From positions 3,596,001 to 3,660,000 of the forward strand of contig JAHQRK010000004.1 of NCBI GenBank assembly GCA_019828595.1: 64,000 nt of DNA, given 5' to 3'. The position numbers were made by a program, and so were the translations under genes. The DNA comes from Aphanomyces cochlioides. Its lineage: Eukaryota; Oomycota; Saprolegniomycetes; Saprolegniales; Verrucalvaceae. The notes below the pieces were generated by a model that saw nothing but the letters and a program-made list of their open reading frames with translations, did not search any database and was not told where the DNA came from. Positions 9,812 to 21,252 of this stretch are shown one piece after another. Position 1 is the stretch's first letter. The number at the start of each line of letters is the position of its first letter.

Positions 9812-10501
9812 TCGGGAGGGCATAGCCGACAGGGGATGCAGCATTAGGTTTTGCAATCTCCTCGTTGCATTCAAGCAGAACTCACTAATTGCTTACTCGT
9901 GCATGCGTTCGATATCTAACGCATGCCTGAATGAGCGAAGCAGAGACAGAAACAAGAAGCAAGTTGTCTGTGTGCCAGATATATCTCCACCATGAATTTT
10001 CTGCTTGCAAAATTTGCTGTCACCAGAAATTTTCGGATTGATTAAGGAAATCTCACACGGAAATATCGTTTTGCAAAATTTACGTCAAATTTCTTTGAAA
10101 ATCGAAGACCTAAGAAACTCTATATTCACTCCTTTACGGCAATATTAATTCAAAAAGGTTTTTCTATTTGTGACCCCCTTGGGCAGGCCACTAGCTTGTG
10201 GCCCCGGGTCACTGTTAGAGGTTACAGTATGCCAAGCCATATGCAACTCACCACTGTATCAATCGTTTCGATACCGTCAAGTTTATTTCCCTTTAGACAG
10301 GTGATATTTCACAACCACACAACATTCACATGAGTAATATTATATTTCCTTCTAGACATACAAAATTCAAGTAAATTGATCATCTCTGAATTCACTAGAA
10401 ATGATTAAGTTCGGAAGTTATCAATATTATGCAAGTATAGTGTTTGCGAGTTTCCAGAACAAAAATAATCTTTACAAATATCAAATCATATTATTGATCA
10501 T

Positions 10502-11848
10502 CTATGTTTTCATCAAGAAAGTCGTTCTCTGGATCAATTGTTTCGTCGATGGCACATCCAGCAACCAACTCGGTAAGCACGTCCTCGTCCAAGCCACCCC
10601 AATCTCGCCAGTTTCGTCGTCAAAAGATTGAATGATTTGACATTTTGCAAAGCCATTCAAGATGATGCTTCGCGGCAAATCGCACCACACTCGTGTGATC
10701 CATTCGACGATGGTCCATCTTGATGGAGGCTGCAGTTTGAAGGTACTTCCTCGTACCTTACTCATACGAACTTGATGTCGAATCATGTCAATCCAGAGGG
10801 CTCTCAACCTCGCCTTCAATGGACGTATCCACGCAACGTCCGCCGGCTGACAGATCCAGGTGAACCGTGGGGGGATCTTCATCAACACGACATTCAACTC
10901 TTCAGCGTAGGCAACAACTGCTGGTGTAAAGTGTGCCGAAAAGTCGTCCCACAAGAGCAGCACCTTTTTGCTTGCCCTGTCTTCTCTTGACGCAAAATGA
11001 AATTTCAAGAACGCGATTGATAGGCCTGTATTCCACCATGCCGTTGGATTGCCATGAATTTGACAATCCAAACGTCGTTGAAGAGGTTCCACTTGCTTCC
11101 AAACTTGTTTGCCAACACCATGCCTTTGTGATAGATTCTCTTCGACGACAGACTTGATACGACACGCGGGTGTGCGCAGAACGACGAAGAGGGGATACTT
11201 GCTTCCAGTAGAGTCACCTAATACCATTGCTGTTGCTCTTTCCTTGCTCTTGCCGCCGCACTTCACCCAAACGGTACGCGCAGAACGTGGATTGATCGTC
11301 TTCGTTGGTAAAAATTCGTAATTGACGCCAGTTTGATCTGCATTGTAGACGACGTCAATGTCATTCTTCGTCATGCATTCCTTGACACGGCGAGCAAAGT
11401 CGCTGAGAGCTTCCTGGTCGTCACCTTGTGAATCTTGGCCGACACGAGTTCGACAACGAAGGCACAGCTGGAACCTCTTCTTGAAACCATTCATCCAATG
11501 CCATCCAGCACGAAACTCATTTTCCTTCAAGCCAACATCGGCGGCCGTCTCAAGCGCCATCAGTTGGAGCATGTTTGGTGTCACAGGCACACCGTCCGCC
11601 CTCGTGGACAAAACCCATTGAGCAATTTGCTCCACGGCCTCTCTGGGTAGCGTGGTCCCAGTACCGCGTTCCCGTTTGCACAGAGTGTCTGCCATTCTTG
11701 GCCGACTGGCCATATCAAGAATGTGATCGCGTTGAGCAAGCCAACCATACACTTTTTTTCTTGTCGTCTCGCGTTGATGACCAACGAGGTGTCCAAAATG
11801 ACGATCAAGCGTCGCTTGCATGCCCATGGTGTCAAAAGACTCAATCAC
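10502..11848 (-). CDS. Tigger/pogo-like DDE transposase
   Basis: About 448 residues. This is a DDE superfamily endonuclease of the pogo/Tigger type. An N-terminal CENP-B-like HTH part (to about residue 120, with HWMNGFKKRF) is followed by a DDE domain with NADQTGV (first Asp), LLLWDDFSAH (second Asp) and ICQPADVAWIRPLK (third acidic residue in the usual QP.DV position). It cuts and pastes a TA-flanked transposon. The frame is uninterrupted over the whole domain, but it opens with GTG after an in-frame TAG about 20 codons upstream and has no ATG before residue 8. Either the 5' end is damaged or an upstream exon was missed. I could not find convincing terminal inverted repeats around it. Confidence 0.8.
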   Translation of the reverse strand: MIESFDTMGMQATLDRHFGHLVGHQRETTRKKVYGWLAQRDHILDMASRPRMADTLCKRERGTGTTLPREAVEQIAQWVLSTRADGVPVTPNMLQLMALETAADVGLKENEFRAGWHWMNGFKKRFQLCLRCRTRVGQDSQGDDQEALSDFARRVKECMTKNDIDVVYNADQTGVNYEFLPTKTINPRSARTVWVKCGGKSKERATAMVLGDSTGSKYPLFVVLRTPACRIKSVVEENLSQRHGVGKQVWKQVEPLQRRLDCQIHGNPTAWWNTGLSIAFLKFHFASREDRASKKVLLLWDDFSAHFTPAVVAYAEELNVVLMKIPPRFTWICQPADVAWIRPLKARLRALWIDMIRHQVRMSKVRGSTFKLQPPSRWTIVEWITRVWCDLPRSIILNGFAKCQIIQSFDDETGEIGVAWTRTCLPSWLLDVPSTKQLIQRTTFLMKT

Positions 11849-13016
11849 TTCTTGCTTCTTTCTGTACGTGAGGACTCTTCGACATTTCAGCTACGACGAA
11901 AATGAGCTCAGACAGGCCATGCGCTTAAATCTGGCCATGGAGCGGTCTTCAAGTCCAAATCTCCGTAGTGATGCTCCAAGAGCATCATTACGAGTTGGCT
12001 ATCGCTTTCGCTAAGTTTAGAAGAGGCTTTGGCCCAGAGCAGTGAGTTGCCTAGATATCTGGCCAGCCAAATTTGGCGAGTGAAATAGCCAGGTCTGGAA
12101 ATCGCGGAACTTGCTAAAGATCCAGCTCTGATGACATGGTCGGTCAAGTCTTGATTTTGACTTAAGGAATGCTCCATGATCAGTCGACCTGCTGGCTCAT
12201 TTTCGTCTTGGCTGTAGTGTCAAAGTGCTTGACTTTGCTTTTATCAATTTAGTTAAAAATGACGACATTCTATTGGATAAAATAAAACAGAAAAAGACTT
12301 TTCATTGGCTAATTTATTCTTTATTAATTGGATATCCCTTCCTTGGCTTTTGATTGGCCAGACCAGTGCAAAATGTCCAAAGTTGGACGTATTTACATGT
12401 TATAAAGGATCTAAGTTCTCGGGGGCGTATACAAGCCTGACGAACAATCCATGGCAGTGGTAGAGTCCCAATCACGTCCGAACTACCGTCTGCCTTAAGA
12501 CCTGTAAAACCGACTTTGTATTGAGAATTGGTTACAAGTCTACCTGAATGAATCCGTTGCTTGGCAAATCGTTTGTGATGAGTCAAACTTTTGATAAATT
12601 CACTGGAAGGGTAAGAAAGGAGTAAACAAGAATGACGGCTCACTTCGAATGCATCAGGATGTCATCCATACAAGACGCCATCAATATCCTTTTAACCTTT
12701 GACGTCGGCTTACAAATACGTTTTTGTCGGATCGATTTCATCGTAGATCTGTATCAAGATATTAGCAAGCAATATGGCCTGTGCTGCTCCCTCTCTTGGC
12801 TTGCTTTCGTCTTTTATTCGTACTTATCGACCATACTCCCCATATGGGACTAAGTATTCAAAATGAATGTCAGAATTATAATATTATACAGGTATAACAT
12901 TTAGAAGGATTTCCAAAGAAGCAAAAAAGCGAGCGGGGACTTTTCGGCCAAATTGCGCCAGATCACAATTCTCTCAGCATCCCCCTCAGGTTGAAGGTAG
13001 TCTCTGCGCGAACAAC
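11849..13016. other. Intergenic, no gene seen
   Basis: Only short open frames without recognisable features are present. ATTGGC/CCAAT-like pentamers (for example near 12306 and 12354) are frequent, as in several intergenic parts of the window. The last 100 bases should hold the CUL3 promoter; no TATA box is obvious. Confidence 0.4.
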
Positions 13017-15477
13017 ATGGACGCAAATCGAAAGAAGTTTGTGGTAAAGCCCTTCCGGAACAATATGGGTATGGACGTGAACAAAGCCAAGGAGACATGG
13101 CAGTCCCTTCGCAATGCAATCAAAGAAATTCACGGTCACAATGCGTCCCTGCTCTCGTTTGAAGAGCTTTATCGGTACGTCTCGATGAATATCTTCAACA
13201 TTGATTGAGGGAGATTGATTTGCATTGCTTTGGTGTCGAAATTGTGCTCGAAGTGTGTGGATTCTTACAATCGAATAGGAACTCGTACAACATGGTGCTA
13301 CACAAGCACGGGGACATGCTCTACACTGGCGTGGTTGAATGCGTTACGGAGCATTTACTTCAAATGGCCGATCGAGTTATCAAAGCTACAGACGACACTC
13401 TTATGATCCAATTGTATACGGCATGGACCGACCACACGATTACCATGACCATGATTCGTGATATCTTGATGTACATGGACAGAACTTATGTGTCCCAGAA
13501 GCGCAAAATGCCCATTTACGACATGGGCTTGGTGCTCTTCCGTGACTCAATCGTTAGACATCCTCAAGTCAAAGATCGTCTCAAGTGGCATTTACTGCAA
13601 AACATTGAACTCGAGCGCAATGGAGAAATTATTGAACGCGGAGTGATGAAGGATACTTTGGGCATGCTAGTCGACCTTGGTGTGCACTCGAACTCTGTCT
13701 ACGAGGAAGACTTTGAAAACGATTTCCTCCGCACCACAGCCGCCTTCTATAATGCTGAAGCTCAAAGATTGCTCGACCAAAACACTTGCCCAGACTTTAT
13801 GCAAAAAGCCGAACGACGCCTTGCTGAAGAGCACGGCCGCGTGTTGCAATATCTGAACAACTCCACAGAACCAAAGCTCAAGGCAATTGTTGAGCGTGAG
13901 CTCGTCGCAAACCACGCCAAAGCATTAGTGGATATGGAAGGATCTGGCTGTGTGGCTATGTTTCGAGACGACAAAGTTGATGGTACCCATATTTCACGAG
14001 TTCTTGAACCTCAAACCATGTAGATTTACGGCGCATGTACACACTTTTCAAGCGAGTGCCTGACACATTGGAAGATATTGGTCAATGCGCCACCAACTAT
14101 ATTAAAACCACGGGCTTGGATTTGATTCAGACTCAGCTAAGCCTACAACAGACGCAATCTCACACGACGGAATCTGCTATTCAGTTTGTGAATGCTCTCT
14201 TGTTGCTTCAAGACAAATTTACAACATTTTTAAGACAATGTTGGATGGACGACAAGGCATTTTACAAGTGTATTCAACGCGGGTACGCAAGAATTTAACT
14301 GACAAAGCATTGATCCTGCATTGACGTAGATTTGAAGCCTTCATGAACACGACACGTCTTTGCGCGTACACTCTTGCTCAGTATGTGGATGATATGTTAA
14401 AATCAAAAGCACGATTCGATGCCGATTTGGAGCGACAAGCTGACAAAATTGTCGGGTTGTTCCGATTCCTCAGCGACAAGGATGTATTTGAAGAATTTTA
14501 CAAACGCTTCCTGTCAAAGAGGTTGCTTCACGCCAAGGGTGCAACAGACGAAGGCGAGAAAATGGTCATTTCTAAGCTCAAGGCTGAATGCGGCTATCAA
14601 TTTACGTCCAAGTTGGAAGGCATGTTTAAAGACATGGCCATGACGAAAGATTTGATGGACGGATTCAAGAAGAACAATCCTCTTATTAGCGTTCAAGTCC
14701 TAACGATGGGCTACTGGCCCACCGAAACCACAAACAGCACAAGCAACCTCCCAGCAGAGGTTCGATTGTGGGTCCAGCGCTTTGAAAGTTTCTACTTTGC
14801 ACGACACAACGGACGAAAGCTCACTTGGCTTCATAACATGGGCTCCGCCGACGTCAAAGCCGTCTTTGGCCACGGTAAGCCGCTCAAATATATGTGCTAA
14901 ATTGATGGCAGGCGATGCGATTGCAAGGCATGAGCTGACAGTGTCGACGTACCAGATGTGCATTTTGATGCTTTTCAATGACAAGCAGTCATGGGTGTAC
15001 CAAGAAATTCAAGAAAAGACTGGCATTGAGGCGAACGACTTGAAGCGGCATTTAATTTCGCTGTGCACGCCAAAGTTCCGCGTCGTGCTGAAGTCGTCCA
15101 AGGGCAAGACTATTGAAGACGACGATGTATTCACTATCAACCACGAGTACAAGTCCAAGTTGCACAAGGTTCGAATTCCACTGGTCTCCACTAAGGAGAC
15201 TGGTGTTACTCCTGAATCGATGGCTGCCCCCGCTGCCGAGCTTCCTCCAACTGTTGAAGAAGATCGCAAGCATTTGGTCGAAGCTGCGATCGTCCGCATC
15301 ATGAAGACACGAAAGAGCATGCAGCATAACAACTTGATGACGGAAGTGACGCGCCAGCTCGCGTCTCGCTTTGTGCCAGCGCCTCAGATGATCAAGCGAC
15401 GCATCGAAAGCTTAATCGAGCGGGAATATCTCTCCCGCAACCAGTCGGATCGGCGGCTCTACAGCTATGTCGCCTAG
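13017..15477 (+). CDS. CUL3: Cullin-3-type scaffold protein, five exons
   Basis: Cullin subunit of a CRL3 ubiquitin ligase: it holds the RBX RING protein at the C-terminus and BTB adaptors at the N-terminus. Exons by frame phase: 13017-13174, 13279-13982, 14024-14282, 14330-14874, 14912-15477. All splice phases agree and give 743 residues, close to human CUL3 (768). The start FVVKPFRNNMGMD is typical of CUL3. The middle has the cullin homology signature FYKRFLSKRLL and LKAECGYQFTSKLEGM. The C-terminus has the neddylation box IVRIMKTRK, in which the Lys after IVRIM is the expected NEDD8 site, and ends in RRLYSYVA. Introns are 104, 41, 47 and 37 nt. It is preceded by transposon-rich DNA and followed after 233 bp by the lipase gene on the same strand. 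Confidence 0.95.
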
Positions 15478-15710
15478 TCGAGAGTCATTTCCATCATGCA
15501 TTTTTTATGTCTTGCGCGCATCTCACAGTGAAATAATTTCATCCAATCATATTTCATTCTGTTTAAATGCTATGATCTGATTGGCTTAAATTTGATTTCA
15601 AAGCTAGATTTCATGACGAAAGTTGACATTCAATCGCCAGTCAACCAATCAGGGCAGAGGAGCATCCTTCAAGAACGTCATTGTTCAATCTTCCTCTTCC
15701 AGACGACACC

Positions 15711-18643
15711 ATGGCCGACTTTGTGCGCCACGTGAGCATTGTCCACGTGACAAAGGTCGAGGCGCTGCTCCAGCTCCTAGCCGTGCAAGTGCCAGCTATG
15801 ACCTTCGAGTACACGCCGTTTTCAACGCATTTGATCAAGTACTTTTTTGTCTACATCATGCTCCAGGTATGTCGCGTCGACACACAATGACTCACGAGCT
15901 GGATATGTTGTAGGCGTTAGCGATCCTCTGGGGCTTCTTGTTCAATATTGGCACGATGGTGGGCGAAAATGTGATTGAAATCGTCACGATGCCGTTCCTA
16001 CAAGCGTCGTGCGTACTTTTTGTCCACTATGCAGTCATTGGGATCATCTTGAGCATTGGACGCACGACGTGGATATTAACGTGGCAGTCGCTCACGAACT
16101 TTCCATACATTCGAAGGATTATGATCCGCGAATCAAGTCCACAAGCGGTCGTCATGCTCGCGTCGATCCCGATACTCCTCCTCCTCGTCAGTCTCATCCT
16201 CATCCCATCGATTTGCACTGACATGGACACGGCGGAAATCACAAATACCATGTGCAAATCTAGCTACGTCCGATACTTGACGCCGCGGTATCCTGTCTTC
16301 CAACGCTCCCTTCGCCTGACGACTGTCATTGCGTCCATCCAATTCGTCCAAGTTGTCATGGAAGTTCTTCCTCCATGGAGTGCAATATTAACCAGTACGT
16401 TAAGATCGATCACTCGTGATTGTCATTTCTTGTCATAGAGACTTCGACGCGCTACGTTATAATCCTTGGCTTGTCGCTCTTGATTTTGAATGTCAGCTCT
16501 CTCATCTGGACGTTCGAATGGCTCTTACGTCACGGTCAAGTCAAGACGACCTCGTTGAGTGATTTATCTCAACTGCGATGGGAAACCCTCGGTCTTGTGC
16601 TCCTCTGTCTGTGGATCGTGTGGTTCCTCACGCTTGTTTGTCACAGCTTTCCCCTGGGCTTTCCCACCACCGATGATAAAGTCCTGTCGGCGTTCTTTGG
16701 TCGCCTTAAAGTCACGTTCTTGGCCGGCCAGGCCGTCATCTTCCTCCGAGCATGCATTCATCCACAAATGGGATTTGTCCACGCGCAGCTGGAGCTCACG
16801 ATTATCAACCTCCTGCTGCCAATCTTCTATGTCTTCTCACTGCTCGTCCTGCGTGGATTTTATCTCAGCTCCGTGCGTAAGATCGTGGTGTCTGTACCGA
16901 TGTCGCTCGCTGGAGCTTTTGCAATCCACCGCTACTCTGCCATCGGCCAAGAGCACACGTATTGGATCATTAGCCTCTTTCTGTTTGGTGCATTTCTCCG
17001 ATGGATGCAGCCTTCTCGATCAAGGACTCTATTCTCTTCAGCCGATACTTTGAAAGGCATGAAGTCCCATCCAACTCAACGCGTTGCCCTCCGTTTTGTC
17101 CTTGCTGCTTCTGGGATCTTTGCGCTCTTCTTATTGTTCATGATTGGTTTTGGTGCGCTGACATTCCTCCAGAGAGAGAAAGAGCTCTTTCCAGCCATGT
17201 CGACAGTCGACATCACTGAAAACAAGCTAGATATCCGTCAAGCTGGGGTACTCTCTCCTCTATTGTTATGGATTGAAAACATATTTTGTAGGTCGTGCGG
17301 CTGCAAATGGAGCTTGCAAATTCTTCCAGTCGACCTATCGTGCCAATTCCACCAACCTATGCGAGCTGTGGCAACCGGTGGTTCAATTTGAGTCTCGTCG
17401 ACTACTCGCTTTTGGCTCAAGCTGCGTATTTCAATCCTCAAAGCAATCAGCTCAAGGATTTTGTCGCCACGGTGTTCCGTAGCGTCTCAGACCCTGAATT
17501 TGAAATCCGCTTGCCCGAGAATTACACAGCCCATGGATCCAAAGTCGAATTCTTTGAGGTACTGAATGGTCGTTGGAAATGCTGACGAAAATGACTCGTA
17601 GGCATATTCCCGATCGCTGAATGTCTCCGTGATTGCCGTTCGTGGAACAGACGTCGGTCGCTTCCGGGATTTCCTCGAAGATGCGAAAATGTACGCAGAG
17701 CCTGTCATTTTCGTGATACTGTCGAGCATTTTCCCCACCATTCGTATGTGGCCCGACGGTAGGATTACTCAAAACCACGGAGCCTGACTTTATCATCCCT
17801 TAGTGACGTTTTCAACGCTGATTGAATTGTATCACGAGATGGCGTCCATGTTTGGCCTCACTCATGAATATTGGTACTATCATGAGCTCCTCCAGTATGT
17901 CAAGTCGATCCAAGACCGCAATGTCATCCTCACTGGGCATTCCCTCGGTGGTGCTATCGCTCGGTGCGTCTTCCCTCTCTTCTGACGATTTTAACCACGG
18001 CATAGAGTCGTTGGATCCGTTCTTGGAAAGCCATCAGTGTCCTTCTCTCCACCTGGTAAAACGTAGCAGCGATTGACGGCACCCAACCATTCCTCTAGGC
18101 TCTGGCCAAACCTACAGCAAACTAGTTCATGATATTGCAGGGCAAGATATGATTGTCGACCGAAGTCGCTTGCACCATGAATCCACATGCGTCCTGCCTG
18201 GTCAGCAAACAATTGGGAATGATCATGCTCATGAATATGATAGAGTACGATCCCATCACGATGATCGACACTCAATCAGGGCTCATTCAACGGTGAGACA
18301 AGAGTTTCAACGAGAAAAACTGACTTTACTCAGGATTACATGTGATACGCCGCACTTGTCCATGCAGCTTTCGTGTCATATGATCCAAGGCACGCTTTGC
18401 AATTTGCTCCATCACTGTGGCGACGACCGAGCACGATTTGCCACGTGCCAATTTGAGCATCGCATCACGTCGTTGTCAGAAGATCTCTTTGACGCTGTCT
18501 TTGTCGAAGTGCTGTCTCCAACAATGCTCAGTGGACTCTTCATGGCCCTCGCACTTGTTGGCTCCCTCGCCCGGCATCGGATCAATGTCCAACGCCGACT
18601 GTCCACGAGTGCATCCAACGTTGCGGATGCGCATGCAACATAA
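15711..18643 (+). CDS. Multi-TM class 3 lipase (diacylglycerol-lipase-like), ten exons
   Basis: A membrane-anchored serine lipase of about 846 residues. Exons: 15711-15866, 15914-16394, 16439-17247, 17292-17558, 17602-17758, 17804-17963, 18006-18055, 18099-18200, 18244-18292, 18334-18643; every phase matches and introns are 41-47 nt. The N-terminal half has about eight hydrophobic segments (for example CLWIVWFLTLVC and FALFLLFMIGF). The C-terminal half is a lipase_3 domain with nucleophile motif GHSLGG, an Asp in EYDPITMID and a His in LSCHMIQ as the likely triad. N-terminal TMs before lipase_3 match diacylglycerol lipases (DAGL); the natural substrate is not shown by sequence. Its stop lies 10 bp from the convergent ZSWIM2-like gene. 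Confidence 0.88.
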
Positions 18644-18653
18644 GACTCCATAA

Positions 18654-21023
18654 TTACAAGTTCATGCCTAGGAGTTGATTGTTCGAGTCAAGATTGTCCC
18701 TTCGTTCTTTCGCAAGGCGGTGCCGCAACTCTCGATCTTCTTTTTGTTTTTGCACTTTATCGGCCGCCGCTTGAGCTACACGCTGCTGTCTGTCGTCACA
18801 GCTGAGATCCTGCGCTACTGGTCCTAACGTAAGTTGTCCTAGCTGCTCCATAGCCACCTTCTGGACCATCTTGCGCTCCTTGGCAGCTGTGGCTTGCTTG
18901 CGCTTCCGCTCTTGTGACTGCGCTCTATTAGCAAGTCGTACGTTGTCAGCATGAGCTAGCCGCGCCAAAGTCGTGTCCGACGAGTCTTCAGGCTTCACAA
19001 CTAAACTCGGGAGCGTGGAAAGGTGTGGATTGCCCGCAACTAGGGATGGAGCGAGGGATTCCGGTGCAGTTTGAGGAGTGCGACGGGTGATGGAAGGAAG
19101 TCTGGGAGGATGTGGCGTCGGCGTCGATGTCGTTCTCACTTCGCTGGGTGGTTTAATCATTCCTACTGCCAACAGGCCACAGTCTTCGAGTTGGTTATTT
19201 CCCCGAGGAAGTTCTTTCGTGCGGGGAGGCTTTGGTCTCCTCGTTGATTCCATGGCTGGGAGTCTATGGGGCTAATGATTGCCGTAAGACGCATCATATC
19301 AGCGAGCCACAAGGCACGTACTGGAGCGAGAGGATTCAAAGGCTCAACGGTGTTGCTGCCTGGTTTTTTCATGAGTGAGACCACTGAAACGAGCCCCAGC
19401 GATGGCAGGGTTGCCTTGGTCTACTCCCGTGAGCCGTGTGCTCTCCCATATTGAGCTCACTGTACCTGCGGCTCAGTCGGTTGGTGAGCATTTGGCGCCG
19501 TCGTTTTCTTTCCATCCGTGGCATGATATAGCCCTGGAAACAAAACATGGTCGCAGTCATCGTTCGGGCACTTATATCGCTGTGCCAAGACGTGCTGCAG
19601 CAAGCAGCTTTCGTGAAAAGTGTGCTAGAACCATCTTTATCCACGTGGCGCAATCTGGCGTCGTTACCTCGCATGGCAATCCACGGATGTGAGTCGGAAT
19701 GCGCAGACTCTGGCTGCAGAGCGTACACCAAGTGATGCCATCATTTCGAGCTGGTGTCCATGCTTTGGCCTCCGTCGCTGGGATCTTTGTGCCGACAAGA
19801 TTGGCCATGAGATAATCTTGCAAGGGGCATTTTTCAGCTGCATCAAGCTAGCCATACAAGGAGGCTGAGTGGCTTTCCATGCTCAACTGAACTACCTCCA
19901 GCAGCATGTCGTAGTCAGCGTTGGACAGCTCACGGCCTTCGAGTGCCCGCACAGATTCAGGGCTCAAAATGGACGATCTCACGGATCTCAAGGCTGGAAA
20001 CCATGTTCCCTTGTGTGCTTTCCGCATCACAAACGAGTGCTTAGTATGCGCATTGGACTCTACACAGTTTGAGCCGTGAGAATTCTGTCGTCGTGGAAGG
20101 TTTCAAGTACTGAAGCAGCGTTCGCACAAGTCGACATGCTTGCACTGGAGACATCGATACCGCTGACATCGAATTGGTTTCGTCTGGCACTGCTTGCAAG
20201 TCGTCCCCGTGTGCACGAGCGGGTTTCGATTCGCAACGTCCGCTTCTTTCTTGAGCTTAGTCAGCGCGGAATCTCCCCAGTCTTGTCGACAGAGCGGGCA
20301 AATAATGTTTTCCTTGGATTGTTTGCGGCTTTCGCCAAAGATTTTCACTAGTCCGACGCATGTCCATCATCCATTTCAGTTTGCTATGACGTACTGCAGT
20401 CGATGTGAAAGTTGTTGCCACATCCTCGCTTGCAATATGTCAAGTTTTGCTGCGCTTCGACCATTTCTTCCTGGCAAATTGCACACACTTCGCCTTCGAC
20501 GAGTGCATGGCGAGCGCATTCCCGCGCTTGGACTTCGTTTGTCCCTGGCTGGGACGATGGCGCCGTTGGATCGGCCAACTTTCGCCGCAGAAATGTTTTA
20601 CGAGCACCGCCGTTTTCAGACTGGCAATACCCGCCCGTGAGAACCATATTTGTCTCCGAGTCGATCAAAGATCGTTGCCACACGACTGGATTCGTCGCTG
20701 GTACTCGCAAGATCTACAAAATTCTGCACGCCGTGAGATCGGATTGCTTACTTTAATCATGACAAAGAGAATGTGGCAGCAAATCTCCTTGTCACCACAA
20801 GAGCAGGATTGCACCGATCCGATCAGGACACGATGCTTCTTGTTGGAATTTTGCTCTTGAATCTACAAGTAAGTCTCAAAGGAGGAGGAGGTTTGGCTAT
20901 TCTTACGACATAGTTGGTCGGTCCTGACGTCTGCACGAGATACATGGTCGTGGAGAGCGTCATGTCAATGCGTTCTTTGACCAAGTCTGGGATTTTCATC
21001 CTGTACGGCGCTAGTCGTGCCAT
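18654..21023 (-). CDS. ZSWIM2-like E3 ubiquitin ligase (SWIM-RING-ZZ-RING)
   Basis: Exons (minus): 21023-20907, 20862-20752, 20713-20395, 20347-20111, 20059-19896, 19847-19668, 19594-19466, 19271-18654; about 624 residues (human ZSWIM2 is 633). Domain order: a SWIM zinc finger (CSCGDKEICCH), a RING (CAICQEEM, CGNNFHIDC, CPLCRQDW), a ZZ finger (CKQCQTKPIRCQRYRC, LCERC) and a second RING-like finger (CTLC, LPCEH, YKCPNDDC). The C-terminal exon is charged, with a likely coiled coil (RKQATAAKERKMVQK). ZSWIM2 family members are E3 ligases; the partner is unknown. The last intron (194 nt) is longer than its neighbours, and its acceptor is my least certain boundary. A stop codon lies in frame upstream of the chosen ATG. 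Confidence 0.85.
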
Positions 21024-21252
21024 GGCAGTCGACGACACTTCGTTCAGTTACGCTTATGTAACCACCTACTCCACTTTCATGGTTGAATTCAGAGAGAGAA
21101 CGCCAGCTTCAATACCTCTCAAGCATGATTCGATGGTGCATTTCCATCGACAGCATTCAACCAGGATACGTTCAAGTGGCTTTATTATTCCCACCAAGCT
21201 ACAAAGTGCTCGGAGCAAGGCGCACGGGGAGCTGGTTTGTTGTAGAAGTCGT

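Larger units (their letters stand above)
8420..10501. other. Repeat-rich intergenic region, no confident gene
   Basis: The region contains a GGCGACGAATTTAGTCGCC palindrome near 8831 and a related GACTTTAGTCGCC near 8472. A short direct repeat CCAGGGATGACCTGTA lies near 8873-8907. Two possible gene relics are listed separately. The rest is AT-rich and shows no coding signal I can support. Confidence 0.4.
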
